A DNA stretch of 64,000 bases, from contig CM036179.1 in NCBI GenBank assembly GCA_020631735.1, positions 28,697,063 to 28,761,062 on the forward strand. Direction: 5' to 3'. Each line of letters opens with the position of its first letter. Within the stretch, counting starts at the first letter, position 1. Shown here piece by piece: positions 11,501 to 22,006 of the stretch. The stretch is from Saccharum officinarum. Taxonomy: Eukaryota > Streptophyta > Magnoliopsida > Poales > Poaceae. The notes below the pieces were generated by a model. That model saw nothing but the letters and a program-made list of their open reading frames with translations, made no database searches and was not told where the DNA came from. Position numbers and translations under genes: made by a program.

Positions 11501-12313
11501 TGAGAGAGGGCGAGCCGCAGTCACCGAGTCAAGCGCCCGCTGCCGCGCCACCGCGAGCTGGGGCCGCGCAGGGCCAGCGCCGCCGGGCACGTGGCACCCC
11601 CGCACAGATCCACTGCTAGGGGAGCAGATCCGCCACCGGAGGCGTAGATCCGCCGCTGTCGCCGGGGGAGAGGGCGCGCCCGCTGCCGTAGCCTCCATGC
11701 GCCGGTTCGCCGCCGCCGGTAGAGCCTGCGCATGCGCCTGCCGCCGTTGCAGCTCCTCACCACCGGTAGAGTCCGCCAAGCGCCCGCTGCCGGGGTCTGC
11801 GCACCGGATCCACCGTGGGGATGAGGGAGAGAGAGGAAGCCGGCGAGGTCGCGGACTGGCGAGGTGCCGAGGCCGGTGAGGTTGCCTGTTGGGGCGTCGG
11901 GTGGGTGGGGGCTGCGGGCGGACTGGTGAGGCATCGAGGGCCGAGGCCGCCAGCCGGCGAGGTCACTCGTCGGGGGCTCGGGGCGTCGGGTGGGTGCGGG
12001 CGTGCGGTACTACGGTGCAGGATTGCGCCTGGGTGCGGGGCTGCGGGCGGATGACGGGATGAGGGGGTTGAGGGCTGATGGATTTCAGTTTCAGGCTTAT
12101 ATAGTTAGGGTTGGCAGTTGGGCTTCTAGTGGGCCAAAAGTTCCGGGGCCCCAATGGAGCTCCACGGGTGAATTTAAGAATCCGCCCCAAACCCGTACGG
12201 TTTCGAATATCCGAACCCACAAATCCGTGGGCGAAAACCGAGAACCGAAACCGAAATCCGCATACCCGAAACCCGCGGATACCCGCCCCGAACCCGATCC
12301 GCTGCCATCTTTA

Positions 12314-13190
12314 CGCAGCATGTTTAATGCGCCCCATCTCGCTCGATTACGATGTCGGTTGGCCGATGGAGCTGCGCAAATTTGGTTTGATGGGACGGCG
12401 TGGCGGGCAGGTAGGTGCCGTTTTATTGGCCTGGGTGCGCGGCGGCCGTGTCGGACTCGGGCGCGGCCGGCCATCGATCAGTGTTGTGTCGAGGACTCTC
12501 GAGTCCGTTCTTGATTTCCTTTTCCAGGGTCTGATTCCGATCCGTTTTGCCGCGAAAACACCGATTAGCCAGGCAGCGGCGCGGAACAGAGATTTGAGGC
12601 GATACAGGCGTTTTGGCCGAGGCGCCGAGTCCTAAAGTAGGGCGTGGCTTTAGATGCTGTAGGACCCAAGTTTTTTTATCCCAACGCTCAAATCTACTTA
12701 TGGTGGTGATTATAGGAGTTTGTTCTTATTTGAAGTGGGTTTGTCAACGGTAATGCAATATTTACCATTATTCATACAGTTTTTCTGTATTTTTGGAATT
12801 GATGTTGGTATATATTATATAGTCTCATAAAAGAAATTTAATTATAAATTTATTTGTAGAAGTAATTGTAGTTGTAAATACCGTTCCGGTACCGGTCGGA
12901 ATGGCCGGAATGTCTGATACCAGCGAGGAAACCGGCATAGACATAGACAAGGCAGTATCCCATACCGGCCAGAATCCGGCCAGTTCCGCTCGTTCCGGCT
13001 GTTCCGGGTGGGATCTTTCGTTTCTTGGTTTCGGTACCGCCCTGTCACAGCATCTCTTGCAACGTGTACTGACCCCTATCGGATCGGTCGTCCTGTGCTC
13101 CTGCAAGGCTGCCACGCACTCCCTTCCGTGTTTAGATCGCCGAATCGGACGCCCGATTTACTGCGTTGGATTACTGTAGTCTTTTGTTTT
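12314..13190. other. Intergenic, no gene recognised
   Basis: 12314-12640 is moderately GC-rich with overlapping frames on both strands and no family signature. 12840-13180 holds repeated CCGG-containing words (CCGTTCCGGTACCGGTCGG, AATCCGGCCAG) that look like a transposon subterminal region. No matching terminus was found. Confidence 0.4.
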
Positions 13191-13355
13191 TATTTGATAA
13201 TAATTATCTAAACTTTGATTAATTAGGCTCAAAATGTTCGTCTCGCAAAGTACAATAAAACGGTGCAATTAGTTTTTGATTTTATCTACATTTAGTACTC
13301 CATATATATACCGGCATTTTGATGTGATGAAGAATATTTTTTTTACATAGTGAAA
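13191..13355. repeat. Decayed MITE fragment, same family as 13429-13671
   Basis: The stretch around TTCGTCTCGCAAAGTACAAT and the following words parallel the interior of the complete MITE downstream (TTCGTCTCGCCAATTAC, GCAATTAGTT). Terminal repeats are missing. Confidence 0.5.
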
Positions 13356-13428
13356 TTTAAAGGTGAATTTGAGTATCAAGGCCAAACGAGGAACGGCAAA
13401 GGGCCTACTTTTTCTCTCCTTGCGCTTA

Positions 13429-13671
13429 GGGCGCGTTTAGTTCCGAAAATTTTTGGCTTTTGGCTACTGTAGCACTTTCGTTTGTATTTGGTAAAAATTG
13501 TCCAATTATGGACTATTTAGGCTTAAAAGATTCGTCTCGCCAATTACAGGCAAACTGTGCAATTAGTTATTCTTTTTACCTACATTTAATGCTTCATGCA
13601 TGTGCCGCAAGATTTGATGTGACGAGAAATCTTGAAAATTTTTGGTTTTTGGGTGGGATCTAAACAGGGCC
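13429..13671. mobile_element. Tourist-type (PIF/Harbinger) MITE
   Basis: 243 bp. The terminal inverted repeats are GGGCGCGTTTAGTTCC on the left and the inverse of GGCCCTGTTTAGATCC on the right. The flanking trinucleotide TTA is duplicated at 13426-13428 and 13672-13674, as expected for this superfamily. There is no coding capacity. Confidence 0.85.
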
Positions 13672-13763
13672 TTACTACTCCGAACTCTGTAGTCTGTAGT
13701 ACGGAGTATACTGCAGACTGTAGTATGTATACTACTTCAAACACTTGAACCTCCTATGGTAGT

Positions 13764-14389
13764 GTCGTGTTTAGTTTAGTTTAGTTTAGTTTAAATGTTA
13801 CATAGAGTGGATTATGGGGTGTTCAGATACTAATAAAAAATAAATTACAGATTCCGTGAGTAATCCGCTAGACGAATTTATTAAGTCTAATTAATCCATC
13901 ATTAGCACATTTTAATGTAACAATTAGTGTCTAATCATGAACTAATTAGGCTTAAAAAATCGTATCGTAAATTAGTCTCAATCTATATTTTTAGTTTCGT
14001 AAATAGTCTATATTTAATACTTTATGCATAAGTCCAAACATTCGATGTAATAGGGATTTCCGTGTTTGGTTCCCAGACTAAAATTTAGTTCCTATCACAT
14101 CGAATGTTTGACACATGCATGAAGTATTAAATATAGACTATTTACAACTAAAAATATAGATTGAGACTAATTTGCAAGACGATTTTTTAAGCATAATTAG
14201 TCCATGGTTAGACACTAATTGCTAAAGTAAAAAATGTGCTAATGATGTATTAATTAGGCTTAATAAATTCGCCTCGCAGATTACTCACGAAATCTGTAAT
14301 TTATTTTTTTATTAGTATCCGAACACTTTATAGTCCACCCCATATAACATCTGATGTGACACCGACTTTAGTTCCTGAACCAAACACGG
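13764..14389. repeat. Two MITE copies in inverted orientation (large foldback)
   Basis: The right copy (14060-14389, 330 bp) is complete, with termini CCGTGTTTGG and CCAAACACGG. The left copy (13764-14059) is the same family in the opposite orientation and lacks its inner terminus. A (TTTAG)4 run lies near 13775. The inverse of the left copy matches the right copy along almost its whole length. A transcript across both could fold into a stem of roughly 290 bp. Confidence 0.8.
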
Positions 14390-14392
14390 CCG

Positions 14393-14708
14393 CACATTAG
14401 TATTTTGTTTTAGGCTGGTTGCTTCCGATCCACGGCTCCCATGCTTGTATTAGAATACATGCTTATATCATGCACATGTTATTATTAATTCTAAATATAT
14501 TTGTTATTTTATTTTATTTATTTTCAGAATAGTACACCGGTATCGTCCGATACCAAAATGTTCCATTCCAATGGACAAACCAGAGTAACCACCGTAACGG
14601 TATTGACAAGCAAGGAAGCAATAGATGAAATGATCTGATGAAGTAAATGAATGTACATAGATGTTATGAAAAAGTAAGAGTTAATGGACTGGCGGCCCTT
14701 AAACTTTG
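14393..14708. other. Intergenic, nothing recognised
   Basis: AT-rich sequence without coding frames, RNA gene signatures or clear repeats. Short words near 14535-14560 (CGGTATCGTCCGATACC) form a small inverted repeat. Confidence 0.4.
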
Positions 14709-14716
14709 TGAGCACC

Positions 14717-14992
14717 CAGGATGAAAACGGATTGGATACGAACGGATATCATTCATATTACATTTGTTTTCATATTTCTGTCCGGATTCGGATTCGAACA
14801 CGAATATTGTTAACCATGCTGGATAGGATACGATTAGATGTCGACGTCATAAATATGCAATTTGATTATTCAGATACGGATACAGTATCGGATGTTGAAT
14901 ATCCGGAGTCGGATACGGATAGATCTGAATCCCTCTAAACGGATTCGGTCTCGAACATGGTCGGAAAATATCCGTACCGTTTTCACTCCTAG
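14717..14992. mobile_element. Ac-like (hAT) non-autonomous element
   Basis: 276 bp. It starts CAGGATGAAAACGG and ends CCGTTTTCACTCCTAG, inverted termini like those of Ac-type hAT elements. The interior repeats CGGAT and CGGATACG words. Flanking 8-mers TGAGCACC (14709-14716) and TTAGCACG (14993-15000) agree at six of eight positions, which fits a decayed 8-bp target duplication. Confidence 0.75.
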
Positions 14993-15000
14993 TTAGCACG

Positions 15001-15990
15001 ATGTAAATCCCTGTAATTGTGTGCCTGTGGGCTGGCTTGCATGCCGCCCCGGCTGCCCCTATATGTACCATGTACGCCATATGGAATACGATCAATTCAT
15101 TCCAATCACTCTCACATGGTATCGTTTGCGGTTACGAAAGCGGCGCGGATCCGATTGCCTGCGGTGATTATTTTTTGTTGCAGGAAACATGAAGATTGCC
15201 GCCTAGAGATATTTTCAATTTATTGGGATAAAATCACCCCCTCTATATAAATGAGAGGATCATGACCGATAGAGAGATCTAACTTCTAATCGTAAAAAAA
15301 CACGTCTACTATCTCTTTTCCTTCTAGATGGCCTTGCTCATCCTAGAGCAACCTCGTTGTTGTGCCCCTCCCTAAAATGTCTTCTCAGGAAGTGTTCCGG
15401 AGTCACGTTGAATCGGCTTAGGGCTTGCTAGTGGGTTTTACGGGCTTACTACGTTCTTGTTGCGTGCTAGGTTATGTGCGACCTGACCCGATTCAGCTTC
15501 AACAATTTGTCGACTGAAGAAACGGACCGGCGAGCCGTATCAGTCAGCATCAGTGGCATGACTACCAAGGATGTCGTCGATCATATACATCCATTTTTAC
15601 AGTTATATTTTGTTAAAAAAATTTGCATGCCAAATTAGTACACGACACAGGCGCACGCCCACACACACACCTATCTCCTGCCACGAGACTAAGTCCTAGT
15701 AGTTATTAGTATCATCCTAGCCGCCTCTTGTTTATGACCATAGAGCCAAACAGAAGCTTCTCTGTACGTAGTAAAGGTCAAAATATTTGGATGAGGTTCA
15801 ACATGGAGCTGTTTAATTTCCAGCTTGATTGACCTAATCATGCATACACACGCTCTATATATTTCCGTTTTTCCCTTTTCCATATGGACTTGATCTAGTC
15901 GTACTCTTGTAATCTAAGCACCTAACAACGCGTGTGCAGGATGTGCCGCGTTGTCTATTTCTTATGGAGTTATGGTTGTTTGTGTTGTAG
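15001..15990. other. Upstream region of the protease gene
   Basis: About 1 kb without a supported gene. A TATATAAAT stretch lies near 15243-15251, with no coding frame after it. Short frames (15017-15250, 15689-15883 minus) lack any family signature. The distal promoter of the downstream subtilase gene probably falls here. Confidence 0.4.
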
Positions 15991-15995
15991 GCTGC

Positions 15996-16003
15996 TATAT
16001 ATA
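15996..16003 (+). promoter_or_regulatory. Probable TATA box of the subtilase gene
   Basis: TATATATA lies 84 bases before the ATG at 16087. Transcription would start roughly 25-35 bases downstream, giving a leader of about 55 nt. This is inferred from position only. Confidence 0.5.
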
Positions 16004-16086
16004 CATTTGTTCATGGATAGCATGAGAGGCAACCAAATAACCAGACACATCAGATACACAACACAATAATTCCAACGAAGTCAGTG

Positions 16087-19000
16087 ATGGATTTGCGACT
16101 AGCTCTCTGTTGTGCACTACTACTTGTTCAAGTAGTTTCGCTGCCTGTTTCAGTGGATGCTTCGAGCAAAGTAAGTTCTTTATATGCATCCTGTTGCAAG
16201 AAACAGAAACTAGAAGTTTGGTTTAGTTCAGTTTATCTACATGGCTCCTTGTTCTCATGCATACTGTTTTTATTCAAAATTTTACATCAAAACACTTCAG
16301 CTCTACATTGTGTACATGGGGGAGAAGAAGCACGACGATCCATCCATGGTGACCGCGTCTCACCATGATGTACTTGCATCTGTTCTTGGGAGGTATGATG
16401 TGCCTGTAGTTCAAGCTGCGATGTCTGCATCTTCGTCACAACATATATGTCGCAAAAATGATTGCTCACATTCTATTGCTTTTGATCTTGTTGTCCATGG
16501 AAACAGTACGGATGAAGCCCAGAAATCCATAGTCTACACCTACAAGCATGGATTTTCCGGTTTTGCAGCAATGCTCACTGAATCCCAAGCAAAGATAATA
16601 GCGAGTAATAATCAAATTAACACTGAAGGATCATTCTGAGACAGGTTGAATTACTCATATATATGATCAGTGCATCTAATAATTAAGATTTTGATGTAGG
16701 TTTACCTGGAGTCATCAGTGTTAAGGCCAACACTCACTACAAAACCCATACAACAAGGAGCTGGGACTTTCTTGGCCTTGACTACGACCAATCGTCACCG
16801 TCAGACCTCCTCAAAAAAGCAAAATACGGTGAAGATATCATAGTTGGAGTAGTAGACACAGGTTTGCCATATATAACACTTGTTGCTAATGCATCTATCT
16901 ACAATAATATATATAGATCATAGACAGATGGCTAACACAGGCTTACATATGCATACATTTTAGGCATTTGGCCTGAATCAAGAAGCTTTGACGACAGTGG
17001 ATACGGCCCTTTGCCGGCAAGGTGGAGAGGGACATGCCAGACAGGCACCGCGTTCAACGCCTCGAGCTGCAACCGAAAGATCATTGGCGCGCGGTGGTAC
17101 ACCGGCGGCATGAAGCCCGAGGTGCTCAAGGGCGAGTACATGTCAGCCAGGGACCTGAATGGCCACGGCACGCATGTGGCCTCGACGATCGCCGGTGGCC
17201 AGGTCCGGAACGCGAGCTTCCGCGGCCTGGGCGCCGGCGTGGCGCGCGGCGGGGCGCCCCGCGCTCGGCTGGCTGTCTACAAGGCCTGCTGGGGCGGAGG
17301 CTCCTGCAACACCGCCACGGTCCTGGCAGCGATCGACGACGCCATAAACGACGGCGTGGACGTGCTGTCGCTGTCGCTGACCTTGCAGGACGAGATCCCG
17401 GGCACCCTGCATGCTGTGGCGAGAGGGATCGCCGTCGTGCTCTCCGCCGGGAATCAAGGCCCGGCGGCGCATACCGTGAGGAACGCCGTGCCGTGGGTGT
17501 TGACGGTGGCGGCTAGCACCATCGACAGATCCTTCCCGACGATGATGTCGCTCGGGAACAACGAGACTGTTGTGGTAGGTACTCAACTCGTATATAGTTT
17601 TTTTTAGTATTTCAGATTACTTTGTGGAATTACTCAGTTAATAATGTTGTTGCTGTACCTGTACTACAATCCCAGGGGCAATCGCTTTACTACAATGACA
17701 CACTTGGTAGCAGCGACTTCCACACGCTTATTGACGCATTCAGGTAATGACTAATGAGATGGAGTAGCCGCCACAAGAGACGACTAAAGTGATGAAATTT
17801 GACAGTTTCGCGCTTAATTAGCTTTGCTGACACTTTGAACAATTCCAACACAACATAGCTGCGACGAAGAGACGCTGTCATCCACCAACATCTCCGGCAT
17901 GGTCGTGTTGTGCTCCGCGCCGCTGCTGGCGTCGACCACGCTGCCACCACAAGGATTCAACGACGCGGCTGCCCTCGTCGCAAAGGCAGGGGCCAAGGGC
18001 CTCATCTTCGCGCAGCACAACGGCAATCTCCTGGAGGCAACCGACAGCTGCAGGGGCGTCCTGGCCTGTGTGCTGGTGGACTTCGAGATCGCACAAAGGA
18101 TCGCGTCCTACGCCAGCAGCGTGGAGTAAGTACCTTATTGGACGTGCGATGCGACATGGAGATGGCGGAAGGGCGGCGCTAGTAACGACGCTGTAATGTC
18201 TGTCGCGTGCAGGACGCCTGTGGTGAGCATCTCGCGGACCTTTACCGTTGTCGGGAATGGAGTGCTGTCGCCGAGGGTCGCCGCGTTCTCGTCGAGAGGC
18301 CCCAGCCCCTTGTTCCCCGGCATCATAAAGGTGACACTCTAGCTCGCACTGCTGCCTTACTTTTGCAGTCTTCCATATGGCATCGACGAAACGCCGGATA
18401 TATAATCACTCATCACTGTCTCTGTTATTGAAACAGCCTGACGTAGCTGCACCCGGTGTGGGCATCCTGGCAGCCGTAGGCGACTCGTACAAGTTCATGT
18501 CCGGGACGTCCATGGCGTGCCCGCACGTGTCCGCCATCGCCGCGCTGCTCAAGTCAGTCCACCAGGACTGGTCGCCCGCCATGATCAAGTCCGCCATCGT
18601 CACCACAGCATCGGCCACCGACCGCTTTGGCATGCCGATCCAAGCGGAAGGAGTTCCCAGGAAGCTGGCCGACCCGTTCGACATGGGCGGAGGCCATATC
18701 AGCCCGGACAGGGCTGCCGACCCCGGCCTAGTCTACGACGTGGACGCCGGAGAGTACACCAAGTTCTTCAACTGCACGCTCGGGCCCAAGGACGACTGCG
18801 AGAGCTACGTGGGGAAGCTGTACCAGCTCAACCTCCCGTCCATCGCCGTGCCGGACCTCAAGGACTCGGTCACGGTGCGGCGCACGGTCACCAACGTCGG
18901 GCCGGTGGAAGCGACGTACCGGGCAGTGGTCGAAGCTCCGGCGGGGGTGAGCGTCTCGGTGGAGCCGTCTGCGATCAGGTTCAGCGGAGGAGTTGGTAAC

Positions 19001-19159
19001 AAAGCAACGTTCCGGGTGACGTTCACAGCAAGGCAGAGGGTGCAAGGTGGCTATACGTTCGGGAGCTTGGCATGGGTGAGTGCGACTAGTGCACACTCAG
19101 TGAGAATTCCAGTCGCGGTTCGTACTGTCATCGAAGACTTCATCGCGGATACGTCTTAA
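16087..19159 (+). CDS. Subtilisin-like serine protease (SBT3-like, peptidase S8)
   Basis: Nine exons with GT/AG borders and consistent phase: 16087-16170, 16301-16392, 16507-16604, 16700-16861, 16964-17574, 17676-17743, 17859-18125, 18213-18330 and 18437-19159. They encode 740 residues, a normal plant subtilase length. Order: a signal peptide (about 1-25, rich in Leu and Val), an I9 propeptide starting LYIVYMGEKKHDD, the S8 catalytic domain, a protease-associated insert (about residues 370-480) and a C-terminal fibronectin-III-like domain ending near VRTVIED. The triad is present: Asp144 (VVDTG), His213 (NGHGTHVAS) and Ser525 (GTSMACPH). The oxyanion Asn is in SAGNQGP. Plant members are secreted to the cell wall and cleave proteins there; the substrate cannot be told from sequence. 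Exons 5-9 are much more GC-rich than the introns. No lesion was seen, so the gene looks functional. The closest subgroup is judged SBT3-like from the propeptide words. Confidence 0.9.
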
Positions 19160-19500
19160 ACTTCATTATCCTCCGTCAGTGTCGATACATTGGCGTGTGC
19201 GTGCTAAACTTACGACTAGAAAATTTATCGGAATAGATGGGGAAGGGCATGCGGTTGTTATCCCGAAAAGTGTAGTAGATTGTTTTACCATGTACATTAA
19301 TTTTTTGAGTTAAATATTCTAGTAAGCCCTTAAACTTGTGATCTCGTGCCACTTATACGTCAATAAACTCTCAAAATCGAAATCTGCCACTTGTTAAGTC
19401 GTACACTACAGGTCCATATCCCTTTATGAGGCACTGACTAGGATATAAAATTTCATAAAAAAAACACTGCCGTAGTCATCTTGTTAAGAATTGGAATTAG
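19160..19500. other. 3' flank of the protease gene
   Basis: AT-rich and non-coding. It presumably contains the 3' UTR and polyadenylation signals, but none stands out. Confidence 0.35.
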
Positions 19501-20640
19501 GAGACGAAGAACAGAGCAGGGGTAGGGCAGAAAGAGGTCTGGTTACTTGAGGTCAAAGAAGATTGTTTACAAGTTAAAAAGCTGGAAAGCTACAGGACCT
19601 TCTTGCCCATACATACCCGCACGCAGGCGGTGGGGTGGACGGACAGCTGCTACTCGCCTAGCGCGTTGATCCACTCTGGGTCTCTGCCCCATTCACAGGC
19701 GTGTTGGTCTTCTTGGGCCTGGACGAGCGTCGCGAGGCCGGCCTATCATCACAACCACTGGAGACGTCTGCGATGGCTTTCTTGCCGTTGCCTTCACTGA
19801 ATCAGTAGCGCAGACCTCTAGCAATCCTTCACAGTCACACCTTTGGCTGCACGCTCTCCCTGGCCGTACCCACGCTCACCACGCTGCGGTAGCGCCCGCG
19901 CTTGCCTTTGCCTTGTCACGCTGCATACCGGCCTGAGCTTGCCGGCCCCGCACCGTGCCATCGGTGTTAGCTGGCGCGCGCTCACCTAGGTGGCGCCTGC
20001 ATTCACCTCGTTGCGCCATGGCCATGCTCACCATGCTCGTCGATGACCTTGTGCCACCGCTGCCGACGGTCGTGCGATAGATCTTTGAGCTCGATGTCTT
20101 CGAATGCAGGCAGGCTCGAAAGTGGTGTCCGCTGTGTCGGGGACGAAGGTGGTGTCCGACGCACCTCCATGGACAAGCGTGCTTCGACGTCGGCCTTGAG
20201 GGAGTGGTAGATCATGGCGTTGAGGAGCGCAGTCGAGAAGGACAGGTGGTGGTCTCGACTGGTCAGGGCGGCGGGACGCGGGGCCATCGTGTGGAGGCAT
20301 GGTCGAGACGACATCGGACATGTGGACTTGCGGGAAGGAGAGAGCGTGCGCGGTAAAGGATGGATGGTTCGGTGGTGCTAGTACGTTCGCGCAGTGGAGG
20401 CTGAGGGACATCACTGAGCAAGGCGAGTCCGGCCATGGCGCGGCGAGGTGATCGCTTGCGCTACCAAGGCGAGCGCTCAATCGGCGCCGATGGCCGAGGG
20501 ATGGCGCGAGCATGGACACGCCGCGGGGCCGGCAAGTTCTGGGTGGTATGCGTGCATGATGAGGCGTGTGTGGGCACTGCCGCGGCGTGGTGAGCGTGGG
20601 TGAGGCTAGGGGAGAGTAGCCAGCAAAGGTGTTGCGTGAA
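19500..20640. other. GC-rich segment of unknown nature
   Basis: Base composition changes sharply to GC-rich between AT-rich flanks. Overlapping minus-strand frames (20003-20314, 20028-20519) and a plus frame (19603-19800) are open, but no domain is recognised. The words STALLNAMIYHSLKADVEARL in the 20003-20314 frame look more protein-like than the rest. It could be a gene fragment carried by a transposon or a decayed GC-rich gene. No terminal repeats were found. Confidence 0.3.
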
Positions 20641-21139
20641 GGATTGCTAGAAGTAGAAAATAACTATGGCAAGGTGTTTTTTTTAAAAAAAAATTCTTTT
20701 GTAGTCAGCGCCGTGTAAAATTCTCGCGTGATTGGTTGATCCAATCAAAGAGATCTAAAATAATATGACGTGAGAAATTTCGAAAATAGAGAAAGGGATA
20801 GAATAAAGAATCTGTTGTGGTGCTCTAGTTTTTAAACAGCCAATTTTTTTAGAGAGCCTCTAAATCATGATTTTTTGAGATCTATTTTACCGAGTCTTTT
20901 GGAGATGCTCTAAAACATGCTGACATAAAAGATTAGTGTGAAGTGGAGCTGAAAATAGTGGCTTTACCTAGCTTCACCTCGCTCTTATGGGTCTTGCATG
21001 GGATTCTGTTGTAGCATGTTTTCAAGAGCTCTATATGTAATGTAGAGTTGTTTTGCCAAACGGTTCACGAAAACAACTCTAGCTCCACTAGTAGAACTAT
21101 TCATGGAGCTAAATCCCCAAAAATAGCTTCACTAGTCAA
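20640..21139. other. AT-rich intergenic DNA with repeat debris
   Basis: The stretch 20930-21130 repeats words such as GTGGAGC, AGCTCCACTAGT and its inverse, consistent with debris of a DNA transposon. No boundaries or genes could be set. Confidence 0.35.
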
Positions 21140-21780
21140 GTGGAGTGGAGCCTTATTTATTAGAATTTGGTTTAGATTATGGTTCTACTAGTTTAAAAAA
21201 ATTAAACTTATAAATAAATGTCTTCAAACGGTGTGAATTTACTAGTGTCATCCACGGTGAAGGATATCCTGTGAAAAAATCGAGAAAGATCTCCTGCCAT
21301 ACTCATCATTGGACTGACCAATCAATATATATTAGAATTATAAATTATAAATTTTTAGAAAGCCATGTAACTCGATTAACTCTGCTAATGCAAGGATATT
21401 ATGAAAATTGAAGTATGATATATTGATGAGTAAATATTTTGTGCCTTACAACTAGAGAAAAAAATCCTATCAAACTAATATTTTAATTCAATACAGACCT
21501 AATAGGAAATTGTCATATAATTGCCAATACTAACTTATATAATACTCCATCCGTTCCAAATTATAATTCGTTTGACTTTTTTTGACATCAAGTTTGACCG
21601 CTCGTCTTATTCAAGAATAAGACGAGTGGTCAAATTTAGGGTCAAAAAAGTCAAACGAACTATAATTTGGAACGTATTTAGCAGATGTCATGGTCATCAT
21701 AAAATAAAGAAATCTTTTGCTGTGGGACGTCAAAGAAACATGGTATATGTGATGGACACCGACAACTCGGAAATTTGTCA
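21140..21780. repeat. Dispersed repeat copy 1 (same family as 45900-51010)
   Basis: Words such as GTGAATTTACTAGTGT, TCTCCTGCCATACT, GACCAATCAATATAT and ATGTCATGGTCATC recur in the same order at 50560-50900 and, more diverged, at 45410-45760. The third copy ends in a Helitron-like terminus, so the family is probably Helitron-derived. This copy lacks the TIR transposon found in copy 2 and carries a Stowaway MITE that copy 2 lacks. Confidence 0.75.
21545..21678. mobile_element. Stowaway (Tc1/mariner) MITE
   Basis: 134 bp. It begins CTCCATCCGTTCCAAATTAT and its right end carries the inverse ATAATTTGGAACG. TA is present on both sides (21543-21544, 21679-21680). The middle is a hairpin around CTCGTCTTATTC / GAATAAGACGAG. 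The paralogous repeat at about 50865 has the uninterrupted site, which supports insertion here. Confidence 0.8.
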
Positions 21781-22006
21781 AGTACCATTATAAAAGCGTG
21801 TATCTTTGTCATAACACACCATACTGGTGATTTTACTCATTTCGAAAGAGAAGGTGGGGGAAATGTCTTTTCTACCCTTGTCTTCTACCTTTGGCCATTT
21901 AGAGTTCTCGTTTCCTGCCTTGACTGCCATGGACCTGATGTCATCCGCAATGGATTCATCTGCGACTCCCACCCGTCACCGCCACCCTAGCACACTCCTT
22001 CCCCGT

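Larger units (their letters stand above)
1317..12313. mobile_element. hAT-like element split by a nested LTR retrotransposon
   Basis: The left end at 1317 (TAAAGATGGCAACGGGG) is mirrored by the right end at 12313 (inverse of TAAAGATGGCAGCGG). Between them, outside the LTR element at 1338-11287, are about 1.05 kb rich in repeated CGGGT and CCCGAAACCCG motifs. Such subterminal repeats are typical of grass hAT elements. The interior (11400-12050) is GC-rich, holds a GA microsatellite and has no recognisable transposase, so it is non-autonomous. Flanking 8-mers (1309-1316 and 12314-12321) do not match, so the boundary call is tentative. Confidence 0.5.

Noticed and set aside
11369..12635. Many overlapping frames on both strands
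   Set aside because: High GC makes long chance frames in all registers. No conserved words; the region is transposon interior and flank.
17022..17586. Alternative and antisense frames over the protease gene
   Set aside because: Shadows of the GC-rich exon 5; the catalytic motifs lie in the chosen frame.
21543..21680. Hairpin as a microRNA precursor
   Set aside because: Termini and TA flanks identify a Stowaway MITE; no separate evidence for a miRNA.
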